The notes: generated by a model not told the origin, from the letters alone. Shown: positions 7,716 to 15,935, numbered from the stretch's first letter. The stretch is 42,379 bases of DNA from Acholeplasmatales bacterium DTU067 (GCA_001512995.1 LFRY01000037.1:2380-44758), one strand, 5' to 3'. Numbers and translations are program-made.

Positions 7716-9549
7716 ATTTTCTTGCTCCCTCATCATAATTCAAGAATAAATACTTATCTCCATATTTAAAATGATATTCCCCAGTCGTTGCTTCTGCTTG
7801 AACAAAGGGAAGTTCATAGCGTTTATAATTTGTATTTTCAACTTTGCCATCAACTATAAATATCTTCTTTTTAAACAGGATTTCTAAATCGTGTACCAAT
7901 TCATACTTTATGCTTTTTCTACCCAACTCAATTTTTGAATTTTGAATTGATTTATGAAAGAATTCAAAATTTGTTTCATCAGTACTCATAACAGTGATTG
8001 CCCAAGCTGTTTTCTTTCCTTCCTGAATCCATTCTTCTTCGTTAATCTTCTTTATTTTTTTCAGGCTCTTAATTCCGATCATACTTCTTCCTGAAATTCC
8101 GAACAAGTAATCCTCCCCGAAATACACCCTATCAAATTTTGCTTCCGGAAAATATAAATGCGTGAAATTGAGCCTTTTTCCTTCAAGAAAACCTTTCCTC
8201 GGTGTCAAATCATAGTAAAGCAATACTGTATTTTCATACTGGGCGGCATAGGGATTAATCCCATTTCCAACCCAATAGCTAGGGGAAAAATTCCGGGCAT
8301 TGTCGCTGAAGAAGGCTTTTCCGGGATGGGTTGTAAATACGGTGATTCCATCCCCCAGGGTTGCTTGACTGATGTGCTGTTGATCCCCAAATTCCCTGGG
8401 ATGATAGAGTTGCGCTGTTGATAAGAAATAATCTTTACTACGCAAGGTATAAGTGTTTGCTCTTTGGATGGCAATGCCCTGGGTAGCCGAATTTAGAATT
8501 TTTACCAAAAAGGGCAGGAGATTTAATTTTCTTAAGAAAGGTATGTCAACAATCTTTAAATCCTTCAGAAATATATTAGATTTTAGGTTCCAATTTCTAA
8601 ACATCTCCATCGTCATGGTAATTGATTGGGGGTTTGTAAAAGCTTCCATTGCCCAGTAATAAAGACCAACAGTTTCGATTTTATTTTCTGGATCTATTTT
8701 TTCTCTTACTTCTGATAAATCCAAACCGAGCGACTCTTTAAGAATAAATTTTTCTTTGCTTCTGGCAATATCAATTAAAACTTCTGGAACCCGGTATTTC
8801 TTATTCAAAACAAATTCCGCAGAAAGCCTTGTATAATCATATTCCCTTACCGGTCCAATCCCAAAAGCTTTCTTCATAATATCCAAAACATCCTGGCGAT
8901 TCGGGTCTTTTTTTTGTTCTTCGTAGCATCTTCCGCTTGTTGCAACAAAATACCCTTGATAATTATTGACGGCCATATCGAACAAAACCAAATCCATGAG
9001 CATTGATGCTTTAACCCTAATTTCTTCATCCTCTGAAAAATCAATCAAAAGGCTTAAAGGAGCAACATCTTCTTCATAATAGGTATTAGAATGCCATTCA
9101 ATAAAACCGTATTTATATCGATACTTAAACCAATCAAGGAGGCGTTTTTTCGCACGCTCCATTCTTTCTCTACCAGTAATGGGAAGGTTATAAAAAACTT
9201 TATCAGAGTAAAACTGACCTGCCAATAATTCGATGGTTCCGAAAATGAGTTGATGGTTTTCGCTCCAATAGCACATGCTATCTTCTCCGGGCTCGTCCAT
9301 CCAGTATTTAAAGCCCAGAACAGTTTTTTCGATTTCTTTTAATGTCGCTTCCGTCAACAAGGTAGAATATGCATAAAGCGTCCTCAGAATAGGGATCATC
9401 CGAAAATCTGCGCAGTCATATCTGTTATTAATATACTCCAATATTTCAATAATCTGGTTTTCTTCAATTTTCTTCCCCGAATCCAAGTCTTTAATTCCAG
9501 GAAAACATTTATAATTCATCTTAATTGACATTGGAATGTCCAAATTCAT
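7708..9549 (-). CDS. Unrecognised 613-aa protein, possible toroid-fold carbohydrate-active enzyme
   Basis: I do not recognise a named family. The product has no signal peptide and no membrane helix. The first ~330 residues are helical and rich in W, Y, E and H, with conserved-looking blocks: MCYWSENHQLIFGTIELLAGQ near residue 95, EWHSNTYYEEDVAPL, AVNNYQGYFVATSGRCY. The rest looks beta-rich (QQHISQATLGDGITVFTTHPG, then an NGINPYAAQYENTVLLYY block). A helical toroid followed by a beta-sandwich is the build of several lyases and hydrolases (heparinase II/III, alginate and chondroitin lyases), so a glycan-active enzyme is plausible. Its start shares one base with the GPH symporter stop (TGATG), with AAGGAG upstream, and its end overlaps the GH105 start. 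The position between importer and GH105 suggests it makes the unsaturated substrate. This is inference. Confidence 0.6.
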   Translation of the reverse strand: MNLDIPMSIKMNYKCFPGIKDLDSGKKIEENQIIEILEYINNRYDCADFRMIPILRTLYAYSTLLTEATLKEIEKTVLGFKYWMDEPGEDSMCYWSENHQLIFGTIELLAGQFYSDKVFYNLPITGRERMERAKKRLLDWFKYRYKYGFIEWHSNTYYEEDVAPLSLLIDFSEDEEIRVKASMLMDLVLFDMAVNNYQGYFVATSGRCYEEQKKDPNRQDVLDIMKKAFGIGPVREYDYTRLSAEFVLNKKYRVPEVLIDIARSKEKFILKESLGLDLSEVREKIDPENKIETVGLYYWAMEAFTNPQSITMTMEMFRNWNLKSNIFLKDLKIVDIPFLRKLNLLPFLVKILNSATQGIAIQRANTYTLRSKDYFLSTAQLYHPREFGDQQHISQATLGDGITVFTTHPGKAFFSDNARNFSPSYWVGNGINPYAAQYENTVLLYYDLTPRKGFLEGKRLNFTHLYFPEAKFDRVYFGEDYLFGISGRSMIGIKSLKKIKKINEEEWIQEGKKTAWAITVMSTDETNFEFFHKSIQNSKIELGRKSIKYELVHDLEILFKKKIFIVDGKVENTNYKRYELPFVQAEATTGEYHFKYGDKYLFLNYDEGARKYG

Positions 9550-10970
9550 CAGATGAACTCCTTCTTTATCTGTAAATATTTTTCCGCCTCTTCAACATCA
9601 AGTTCCATTCCTTCGTCCAATTTTTCATTTAGCCTTTTTATGTCATTACTTAAAGCTGGACTTAAGCGAAGGCGCTTTGAAATAAAGAAAGCCACAAGCA
9701 TCAATATGGAAAATCCAAAAAGCAGAATAAAACGAATCCCGAAGATAGCGGAAGCTGGTTGAGTTGGATTGGGATTGGCATCGGTTGGATTAATATAACC
9801 TGTAAACTGAAGTGCCAAACCTATGAGGAAAATAGCAAAAGCAGATGATGCCGTGCGAATGAAAGTCATAATCCCGGAACATGTCCCGGTTTTCCTTCCT
9901 TCTCGCGCCAAAGTCACAATGTCGACAACATCGGGGAACATCAACCAAGGTGTTGATTGTGCTCCGGCAAATCCCAATGCCGTTAATCCAGTAAAAATAT
10001 AAAGGGGTAATACGGGAGCGCCCTGTGGATAAAAAGCAATTCCAATTGCAGCAAGAATTGTAAGCGGTAAGCCAAATCGATATATTTTTGTTTTCGATTT
10101 CGTTTTTATCAGATGATAAATCGGTGCAAACATAATTAATTGTACACCTAAGAAGATACCTAAAAAGACTGTCGAAGAGATGTCAACCACATATTTTCTA
10201 TAATAAATAATTACCGCTGATGCAATATCCAAAGTTATGGCTTGACAAATATATAAATAAACCAATTTCCGAAATGATTTAACCTTCAGAGGAGAAACAA
10301 ATTCTTTTAAAGACAGTTTTTTCTTTTCCCCCTCCGCTTTCACCCTCTCTTTTACAAACAACCCAATTAAAATATGTGGAACCGCAAATACTATTCCAAA
10401 AACAAATACTAAAATGAAATAAAACGTTAGATAATCCAATTTGTTATCAGTAACCATTTCAAATAATAATGAAGGCACCAATGAACAAATAGCAGTAGAA
10501 ATCAATGAAAGAACCAACCGTAATGTGTTAATCTTATTTCTATCATGGAAATCAGTTGCAACTTCTGCGCTCATGGAGCTATATGGCACCATAATCAAAG
10601 TATTTACCGAGAAATAAAATAAATAAGTCAACAGAACATAAACTGTCTTCCAAAAATCACTTTCAGCATTGATGGGAAGCCAGAGAAGTGCCAAAGCAGG
10701 AAGGAGAAGAATACCACCAATTAAAATATATGGTCTTCTTCTGCCAATTCTTGTTCGTGTATTGTCAGAAATTGTCCCCATTAATGGGTCATTGATTGCA
10801 TCCCATGCTTTAGAAATAAAAATGACGGTCCCAGCAATAGCCGGATCAACTCCGATTATATCTGTCAAAAAGATCAGATATATAACCGAAATTATTGTCT
10901 GACCGCCCCCTCCATATAGATCTCCTAAAGCAAAAAACCAAGTTTCTTTTTTCGATAGTTTTGATTCCAT
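9549..10970 (-). CDS. GPH-family sugar:cation symporter
   Basis: Integral membrane importer of the glycoside-pentoside-hexuronide family (MelB/XynP/YicJ type), 473 aa with about 12 hydrophobic segments. Family landmarks are at the N-terminus: KKETWFFALGDLYGGGGQ and the helix 1-3 region KAWDAINDPLMGTISDNT, followed by RIGRRRPYILIGG. The DP pair and the cytoplasmic R(I)GRRRP loop are diagnostic. The C-terminal cytoplasmic tail is typical. The ATG at 10970 follows GGGGGAAG. It is the first gene of an operon with the 613-aa protein, GH105 hydrolase and DUF438 protein, so the cargo is probably an acidic oligosaccharide or disaccharide. A promoter with an overlapping cre-like site lies upstream. 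Confidence 0.93.
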   Translation of the reverse strand: MESKLSKKETWFFALGDLYGGGGQTIISVIYLIFLTDIIGVDPAIAGTVIFISKAWDAINDPLMGTISDNTRTRIGRRRPYILIGGILLLPALALLWLPINAESDFWKTVYVLLTYLFYFSVNTLIMVPYSSMSAEVATDFHDRNKINTLRLVLSLISTAICSLVPSLLFEMVTDNKLDYLTFYFILVFVFGIVFAVPHILIGLFVKERVKAEGEKKKLSLKEFVSPLKVKSFRKLVYLYICQAITLDIASAVIIYYRKYVVDISSTVFLGIFLGVQLIMFAPIYHLIKTKSKTKIYRFGLPLTILAAIGIAFYPQGAPVLPLYIFTGLTALGFAGAQSTPWLMFPDVVDIVTLAREGRKTGTCSGIMTFIRTASSAFAIFLIGLALQFTGYINPTDANPNPTQPASAIFGIRFILLFGFSILMLVAFFISKRLRLSPALSNDIKRLNEKLDEGMELDVEEAEKYLQIKKEFI

Positions 10971-11004
10971 TGTATGCTTCCCCCATAAATTTTTTAGTGA
11001 TTTT

Positions 11005-11033
11005 ATTATAACATATCATGGAAACGCATACAA
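11005..11033 (-). promoter_or_regulatory. Promoter of the GPH/GH105 operon with overlapping cre-like site
   Basis: Minus-strand TTGTAT (11028-11033), 17-nt spacer, TATAAT (11005-11010). Within it, 11019-11032 reads TGTATGCGTTTCCA, which agrees with the CcpA cre consensus TGWAANCGNTNWCA at all but two positions. Its overlap with the -35 box and spacer is the usual layout for carbon catabolite repression. Confidence 0.6.
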
Positions 11034-11061
11034 CAATAAGAAAAATGGCATTAATTTTTTA

Positions 11062-11111
11062 AGAAAAAGGCAGAACGTTCTAAACCCATAAAGGCCATTG
11101 CCTCCTGCCTT
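11062..11111 (-). other. Inverted repeats between tRNA-Lys terminator and GPH promoter
   Basis: A 7-bp inverted repeat (AAGGCAG 11067-11073 / CTGCCTT 11105-11111) is followed on the minus strand by TTTTTC, so it could be a second weak terminator. Its loop holds a perfect 10-bp palindrome, AGAACGTTCT (11072-11081). No gene of convincing length is present in 11034-11135. Confidence 0.4.
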
Positions 11112-11135
11112 AGTTTCCATGCAATAAGTTATCAA

Positions 11136-11172
11136 TAAAAAAGCAGAAGAGATTGTCAACCTCTTCTGCTTT
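11136..11172 (-). terminator. Terminator after tRNA-Lys
   Basis: A 12-bp stem AAAGCAGAAGAG / CTCTTCTGCTTT with a 9-nt loop and a T-run on the minus strand, 52 nt beyond the tRNA 3' end. Confidence 0.85.
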
Positions 11173-11223
11173 AATTATATAGGGAGGGGATGTTATTAGG
11201 GGAAATAAAAAAAGATTCTAAAA

Positions 11224-11299
11224 TGGTACACCCTTGGGGACTCGAACCCCAGACCCATTGATTAAGAGTCAATTGCTCTACCAACTGAGCTAAGGGTGC
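11224..11299 (-). tRNA. tRNA-Lys (CTT anticodon)
   Basis: Cloverleaf with acceptor GCACCCT / AGGGTGT, D-arm GCTCAGTTGGTAGAGC, anticodon arm ATTGA-CTCTTAA-TCAAT, T-arm TGGGG-TTCGAGT-CCCCA, and an encoded CCA end. Loop positions 34-36 are CTT, reading AAG. The first acceptor pair is G-U. Confidence 0.96.
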
Positions 11300-11315
11300 A
11301 TATCAGTGCTATATT

Positions 11316-11344
11316 ATTATACTAAAAATATTCGAAAAATGCAA
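11316..11344 (-). promoter_or_regulatory. Promoter of tRNA-Lys
   Basis: Minus-strand TTGCAT (11339-11344), 17-nt spacer, TATAAT (11316-11321), ending 16 nt before the mature tRNA 5' end. Confidence 0.78.
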
Positions 11345-11356
11345 GGAATTTTCTAA

Positions 11357-11380
11357 TAAAAAAAGCCCTAAATAGGGCAT
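11357..11380 (-). terminator. Terminator after the zinc-ribbon gene
   Basis: Minus-strand GCCCTATTTAGGGC hairpin followed by seven T, located 53 nt past the stop of the zinc-ribbon membrane protein. Confidence 0.85.
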
Positions 11381-11432
11381 TCTTGGTTCTTACAAGATGA
11401 ACTAAAAACAAATCGATTTGCAGGGAAACTGG

Positions 11433-11780
11433 TTAAAAAAAATAACTCAGTCTTCCGATGACCATTAATATGAGCCAAAATGCCAATGAGCCTATGGACA
11501 AACCCAATCCAATCTTGGAGCGTTCCTTGAATCTATTGGCGTCATCACTGAGTCCGATAATGCTCGTGACCAGGCCAACAATCGAGCCGATGATAATCAA
11601 AGGCCAAAAACCCAATGCCCCAAAAACCACGGAAATCGTAGACAATGCTTTTCCCTGGTTGCTCTGGCTCTGTGGTGTGTAATAGGTCGGGCTGACTTCC
11701 CTTACAAGTTTCCCGCAGGAGAGGCAAACATCCGAATCCTCCTGAAGCTCCCTTCCGCAATTAGAACAATATTTCCCCAT
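11433..11780 (-). CDS. Small zinc-ribbon membrane protein
   Basis: A 115-aa protein of unknown function. The ATG at 11780 (MGKYCSNCGREL) lies 8 nt after AAGGAGG; the ATG two codons before is too close to that site. The N-terminus is a rubredoxin-like zinc ribbon with two CxxC pairs (CSNCG, CLSCG; residues 5-23). A Ser/Gln-rich linker (SPTYYTPQSQSNQG) joins it to two hydrophobic segments (STISVVFGALGFWPLIIIGS and, after a charged DDANRFKERSK loop, LGLSIGSLAFWLILMVIG). This ribbon-plus-DUF4190-like layout is common in Firmicutes. It is a single-gene unit ended by a terminator. A second zinc-ribbon/two-helix protein with the domain order reversed is at 18953-19456. Confidence 0.85.
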   Translation of the reverse strand: MGKYCSNCGRELQEDSDVCLSCGKLVREVSPTYYTPQSQSNQGKALSTISVVFGALGFWPLIIIGSIVGLVTSIIGLSDDANRFKERSKIGLGLSIGSLAFWLILMVIGRLSYFF

Positions 11781-11861
11781 TCTCATTACCTCCTTTTTCT
11801 CTTTCTCCCATTTTAACAATCTCCCCGGCGATTGTCAATAAATTTTTACCCCGTTCCGGAA

Positions 11862-13250
11862 TTACTTTTGGTAAAAATCTTCGATGTATTCTATGAACAC
11901 GTTACGCATCAGTTCCCTGTCTTCGCGAATGGTGTTTCTGAAATAAGGTCGATATCTCGATCCGGTATAGACATAGTCAATCGTTGCAATCCGATAGGTT
12001 TTGTTGCTGTCGATTTCAAGGGAACTGAAAGCAGGATGGGCATAAAGATAGCCGCTCTGACTTGCCAATCCGGTGAGTTGGGAACCGGAAACTTCAGTGA
12101 GCACCACCCTGTTATCGAAGGGATAGACTTCGAAAACATCTTTAATTCTGATGGGTCCGGTTTTCAATGATTCCCGCACGCCGCCGGTGTTGATGAACGC
12201 GACATCAACGCCGTATTTTTCGTGCATGGCTTTCGCGGTTTCCCGTCCGATTCTTCCTTCCGATAAATATTCAGGAGTGTAGCCGATGCTTCTGTTTCCT
12301 TCTTCAATGTCAGCACGGTATTTATCTAAGAGGGCGGATATTCTTTTGTCTCCGTGGTAATCGGAGGGTCTTTCATGAATGATTTTTGCGTTGACGGGGT
12401 TTTTTGCCTCATCCATTTCGATGATGACGGCGCCGACGCTTTCGTTTTTATCATCACATTGGATGACGGGAACGGAGTAGCCGTCATCGCGCTCTTCTGC
12501 GTCCGCCACCAGCCGATGGGTGTGTCCCGTGATGATCGCGTCAATTCGGCTCTCATGGGGCAGGTTCGCGAAGTATCTGATTTCAAAATTCTGATAATCG
12601 TGCGCGGCGACCACGACCGCGTCACAGTTTTCTTCGTTTCTCAGTTCATATGCAAGTTCCTCAACGATCGGCTTCGTATCAAGGAATTCATAATCCGCGA
12701 CCATTGCGCTCGCAATCGAATTTTTCAAACCAGAACCGATGATGCCGATAATCCCCACCCGATAACCATTGTTTTCTATAATCGCGTAATCCTCGGTCCA
12801 GGGAATCCTTTCCCCTGTTTCCTTGTAAACTATGTTCGCAGCGAGGAAGGGAAAATTCGCTTCCCCATTGTCGGGATTTCCGTCCTTATACTGTGCGATT
12901 TTGTCAAGTCCCCAATCAAATTCGTGATTACCGATGACGAAACAATCAAATTCAAGCAAATTCAATGCCTCGACCAAGGGCAATCCGAAATGGATGTTGG
13001 AAACATAGGAGCCTTGAAAAATGTCCCCGTTTGCTATCTTTATGAATCTCCCGTAGTTTGTTTCCAGCTTTTTGATGACGGAAGCGACATTCTCCATGCC
13101 GGGGTAATCGTCGGAAACAAATGCTCCGTGGGTGTCGTTGATTGTAAAAAGGTTGACGGTGTTTGCGTCTTCCGGTATGGCATGCTCATCGCAGCCAAAG
13201 AAGAAAAAGAATCCTAGTAATATTAAGAGTATATTCAGTGCTTTTTTCAT
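11862..13250 (-). CDS. 5'-nucleotidase / 2',3'-cyclic phosphodiesterase family lipoprotein
   Basis: Extracellular, lipid-anchored metallophosphoesterase of the UshA/YfkN type that dephosphorylates nucleotides. The 462-aa product starts with a lipoprotein signal (MKKALNILLILLGFFFFFGC, lipid Cys at residue 20). The metal-binding N-domain shows all usual blocks: FTINDTHGAF, IANGDIFQGS, VIGNHEFDWG, AAHDYQN and ITGHTHR. The C-domain has the substrate-binding AFINTGGVRESL and VFEVYPFDNRVV. Length is close to single-module family members. It is the last gene of the galK-galT operon, 13 nt after galT, with a weak ribosome site. A role in recovering nucleosides from external UDP-sugars or nucleotides would fit this placement, but that is inference. 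Confidence 0.92.
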   Translation of the reverse strand: MKKALNILLILLGFFFFFGCDEHAIPEDANTVNLFTINDTHGAFVSDDYPGMENVASVIKKLETNYGRFIKIANGDIFQGSYVSNIHFGLPLVEALNLLEFDCFVIGNHEFDWGLDKIAQYKDGNPDNGEANFPFLAANIVYKETGERIPWTEDYAIIENNGYRVGIIGIIGSGLKNSIASAMVADYEFLDTKPIVEELAYELRNEENCDAVVVAAHDYQNFEIRYFANLPHESRIDAIITGHTHRLVADAEERDDGYSVPVIQCDDKNESVGAVIIEMDEAKNPVNAKIIHERPSDYHGDKRISALLDKYRADIEEGNRSIGYTPEYLSEGRIGRETAKAMHEKYGVDVAFINTGGVRESLKTGPIRIKDVFEVYPFDNRVVLTEVSGSQLTGLASQSGYLYAHPAFSSLEIDSNKTYRIATIDYVYTGSRYRPYFRNTIREDRELMRNVFIEYIEDFYQK

Positions 13251-13263
13251 AAGGTTTCCGTCC

Positions 13264-14733
13264 TCATAATGACTTCAAAAATTCTCTGAACGCTTGCTGT
13301 CCTTCCTCATCCATCTTAAAGACGCCGGCATCTTTCAAAACTTCGGAAAAGACCTTTCCCGCTTCTTCCAAGACAAAACCAGCGGCATCTGTTTCCGGAT
13401 TGTATCTGTCCTTTATTCTTTCAACCCAATGCCAGTGTTTTTTCAGCCTTTCATCCCGGCCCGCTTCCTCATCGCCCGAGAGGAATCTGCCAATCAAATC
13501 AAATTCGGTTTTCAACCGTCCGGGAAGAATTCCCAAACCCATCGCTTCGATCAAACCGATGTTTTCCTTCTTGATGTGGTGGAATGCCTGCCGGGGATGG
13601 AAAACGCCGTCAGGCCGGTCTTCGGTCGTGTGATTGTTTCTTAGGATCAGATCGAAAACATAGAATTCTTCTTCTTTACGGGAAATCGGAGTGATCGTGT
13701 TGTGAGGTTCCTCTTTTGAATTGACGATCAAAAGGTCCTTGTTTTCGTACTCCCTCCAGGCATCCAAGATGTGGGCGGCATAATCAATCAGGCTTTCCCT
13801 GTTCCTGGACTTAATCCGTACGGTGCTCAGGGGCCAGCGCAATGCGTAAACTTCGACGTCTCCGGCCTTCCTGAAGAATTCCGCTTCCGCATCCTCAATC
13901 GGGAAACGGTATCTTCCCGACTGGTAATGTTCGTGGTTCAGAATCGAACCGCCGACGATCGGCAGTTCGGCATTGGAGCCGACAAAATATTCCGGGAAAT
14001 AGTCGAGGAAATCCGCGAGCTTAATGAAAGTTCCGCGGTTGATGACCATCGGCACATGCTCTTTATTCAAAACGATGGAATGCTCTTCGAAATAAGAATA
14101 AGGGGAATATTGGAAAAACCAGGGTTCGCTGTTTAAGTTTAGGGGTATGATCCGGAGATTGCTTCTCCCGTCATAGCCGATGTGCCCGCGGTAACCCTCG
14201 TTTTCCAGGCAGAGATGGCATTTCGGATAACCCGATTTCTGTCCTTTTTGGAGCGCGATCAGGCGCGGATCCTTTTCCGGTTTGGAGAGATTGATGGTGA
14301 GATCAATCGTCCCGTATTCAGCCCCATGCTTCCATTTGATGTTCTGAGCGATTCTTTTTGTTTGGATGTAATTGACATCCTTGGAAAGCTTATACAGATA
14401 ATCCGTCGCCTTCCGCGGAGATTCTTTATAGAATGCATGGAATTTTCTGATGACTTCTTTGGGGCGATCCATCAATAAATCGATCGTTTTTGCTTTGAAA
14501 TTGTCCCTGGAGACGATGTCGTCTTCCCCAAGGATGCCGTTTTCCAAAGCATAGGCAGTCAGATCGTCCAGAATCGCGTCCAGGTCACGGGCTTTGATTT
14601 CTTCCTTCGTAAATCCTTTTTCTCCGAAGAAATCAATCAAGAGATTCGTTGCATAAGCATAATCCGCCTCTTCCAGAATCCCTTTTTCCAAAGCATAGGC
14701 GAGGAGTTCGTTGATCAAAGCATTGATTCTCAT
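13264..14733 (-). CDS. galT: UDP-glucose--hexose-1-phosphate uridylyltransferase, class II
   Basis: Transfers UMP from UDP-glucose to galactose-1-phosphate in the Leloir pathway. The 489-aa length and sequence match the Firmicutes class II GalT (GalT_N/GalT_C), not the shorter E. coli type. The first ~110 residues are the helical N-terminal part (INALINELLAYALEKGILEE). Landmarks include YPKCHLCLENEGYRG, the SILNHEHYQSGRYRFPIE active-site block with its His residues, and LRNNHTTEDRPDGVFHPR near the C-terminus. The ATG overlaps the galK stop (ATGA). A decayed copy of the same gene lies beside galE at 3582-4136, so this copy supplies the activity. Confidence 0.96.
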   Translation of the reverse strand: MRINALINELLAYALEKGILEEADYAYATNLLIDFFGEKGFTKEEIKARDLDAILDDLTAYALENGILGEDDIVSRDNFKAKTIDLLMDRPKEVIRKFHAFYKESPRKATDYLYKLSKDVNYIQTKRIAQNIKWKHGAEYGTIDLTINLSKPEKDPRLIALQKGQKSGYPKCHLCLENEGYRGHIGYDGRSNLRIIPLNLNSEPWFFQYSPYSYFEEHSIVLNKEHVPMVINRGTFIKLADFLDYFPEYFVGSNAELPIVGGSILNHEHYQSGRYRFPIEDAEAEFFRKAGDVEVYALRWPLSTVRIKSRNRESLIDYAAHILDAWREYENKDLLIVNSKEEPHNTITPISRKEEEFYVFDLILRNNHTTEDRPDGVFHPRQAFHHIKKENIGLIEAMGLGILPGRLKTEFDLIGRFLSGDEEAGRDERLKKHWHWVERIKDRYNPETDAAGFVLEEAGKVFSEVLKDAGVFKMDEEGQQAFREFLKSL

Positions 14734-15869
14734 AGCTCTCGCGCCCCGCTTCCGACACGAACGAGATAGAAATCGGCAGCAAGCCCGGTCCTTTCCTGGT
14801 ATTCGGGCCCCACCTTTTCAATCATCGTTTCCGCGGCATCCGCCTTCACAAGTGCGATCGCGCAGCCTCCGAAACCTGCTCCGGTCATGCGCGCCCCCAA
14901 TGCGCCGTGTTTCAGAAAGAGTTCCTGCATGCTGTCGAGTTCGTGTCCCGTCACTTCATAATCATCGCGGAGCGAAGCGTGCGAGGCATTGAGCAAAGCC
15001 CCGAACTCCCGCAGGTCGCCTTTTTCAAGCGCGCGGTAAGCCTCCTTCGTCCTTTCGTTTTCTGTGACTGCATGCCGCACGCGCCTAAAGAGAACTTCAT
15101 CCTGCAACAGGGCTTCGCATTCCGGAAGTTCTTTGCTTGTGAGGTCGCAGAGAGCATTGATCTTGAAACGTCCCTGGAGGATTTGCAAAGCCTTTTCGCA
15201 TTCCTCCCGCCTCTCGTTATATTTCGAGGATGCGAGTGTGCGTTTTTTGTTCGTATTGCCGATGAGGAGGATGTGTTCCCCCAAATCTATTTTTACAAAA
15301 TAATGCTCCAAATCGGAAGTGTTGAGGAGAATGCCGCTTTCTTCCCTGGCCATGCCGATGATGAATTGGTCCATGATTCCGCATTTGACGCCGATGAACT
15401 CATTTTCGGCCCTATGCGCGGCTTTCACGATTTCCAGCGCCGAAAAACCCAATCCGAACAAATTATTCACGACGACGCCGACCAACACCTCCAAGGAGGC
15501 GCTTGAAGAGAGCCCGGCGCCGTTAGGGATGTTCCCGCTGACATAGAGGTTAAAGCCCTGCTCCACCCCGAGTTCCTTGCACATCCCTTTTACAAAATTC
15601 GCCCAATCATCCTCGGCGCGGTATTTTAAGTCTAATAGGGAAAAATTGACGGTTCCGATTTCCGGAAAATTCTCTGAATAACAAGAAACGACATCATCTT
15701 CCCTTGCCTGGGCGACGCCATAAGTGCCGAGATCCAAAGCGCAGGGAAGGACATAACCGCCGTTATAATCGATGTGTTCTCCTATCAAATTAATGCGTCC
15801 CGGAGCGAAAAAAGAACGATGGCCGTCTCCGGGAAAAATTTTCTTGGCTTTTTCAATCAAATTTTCCAT
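14730..15869 (-). CDS. galK: Galactokinase
   Basis: Phosphorylates alpha-galactose with ATP to galactose-1-phosphate in the cytoplasm; GHMP kinase family, 379 aa, normal length. The N-terminal galactokinase signature is FFAPGRINLIGEHIDYNGGYVLP. The ATP-binding GHMP motif is PNGAGLSSSASLEV, followed by the catalytic-Asp region KCGIMDQFI. The C-terminal glycine-rich motif is RMTGAGFGGCAIALV. The ATG at 15869 follows GGAG by 7 nt. It is the first gene of galK-galT-nucleotidase, transcribed from a consensus promoter at 15895-15923 that is overlapped by a 7-bp inverted repeat. Confidence 0.97.
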   Translation of the reverse strand: MENLIEKAKKIFPGDGHRSFFAPGRINLIGEHIDYNGGYVLPCALDLGTYGVAQAREDDVVSCYSENFPEIGTVNFSLLDLKYRAEDDWANFVKGMCKELGVEQGFNLYVSGNIPNGAGLSSSASLEVLVGVVVNNLFGLGFSALEIVKAAHRAENEFIGVKCGIMDQFIIGMAREESGILLNTSDLEHYFVKIDLGEHILLIGNTNKKRTLASSKYNERREECEKALQILQGRFKINALCDLTSKELPECEALLQDEVLFRRVRHAVTENERTKEAYRALEKGDLREFGALLNASHASLRDDYEVTGHELDSMQELFLKHGALGARMTGAGFGGCAIALVKADAAETMIEKVGPEYQERTGLAADFYLVRVGSGAREL

Positions 15870-15894
15870 AATGCAACTCCGTTTCTAGAAATTT

Positions 15895-15923
15895 ATTATA
15901 CAATAAATTCGTTCTTTTTTCAA
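15895..15923 (-). promoter_or_regulatory. Promoter of galK-galT operon
   Basis: Minus-strand TTGAAA (15918-15923), 17-nt spacer, TATAAT (15895-15900). Confidence 0.85.
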
Positions 15924-15928
15924 GAACG
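15910..15928. promoter_or_regulatory. Inverted repeat overlapping the galK -35 box
   Basis: CGTTCTT-N5-AAGAACG, a perfect 7-bp inverted repeat that straddles the -35 element. Its position suits an operator for a repressor, but no gal regulator is encoded in this window to pair with it. Confidence 0.45.
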
Positions 15929-15935
15929 GTGGCCA

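Noticed and set aside
11051-11098. A 15-codon ORF (MAFMGLERSAFFLKN) after AGGAGG on the minus strand, as a leader peptide or protein remnant
   Set aside because: It lies upstream of the GPH promoter, the AGGAGG is too close to the first ATG, and nothing links it to a known family.
5440-11300. A tRNA-Lys-integrated genomic island
   Set aside because: The AT-rich operon lies on the 3' side of tRNA-Lys, but no integrase was found and I saw no second copy of the tRNA 3' end near 5440, so site-specific integration is not supported.
12354-13217. A 287-codon plus-strand open frame
   Set aside because: Antisense to the 5'-nucleotidase, which has every metal-binding motif.
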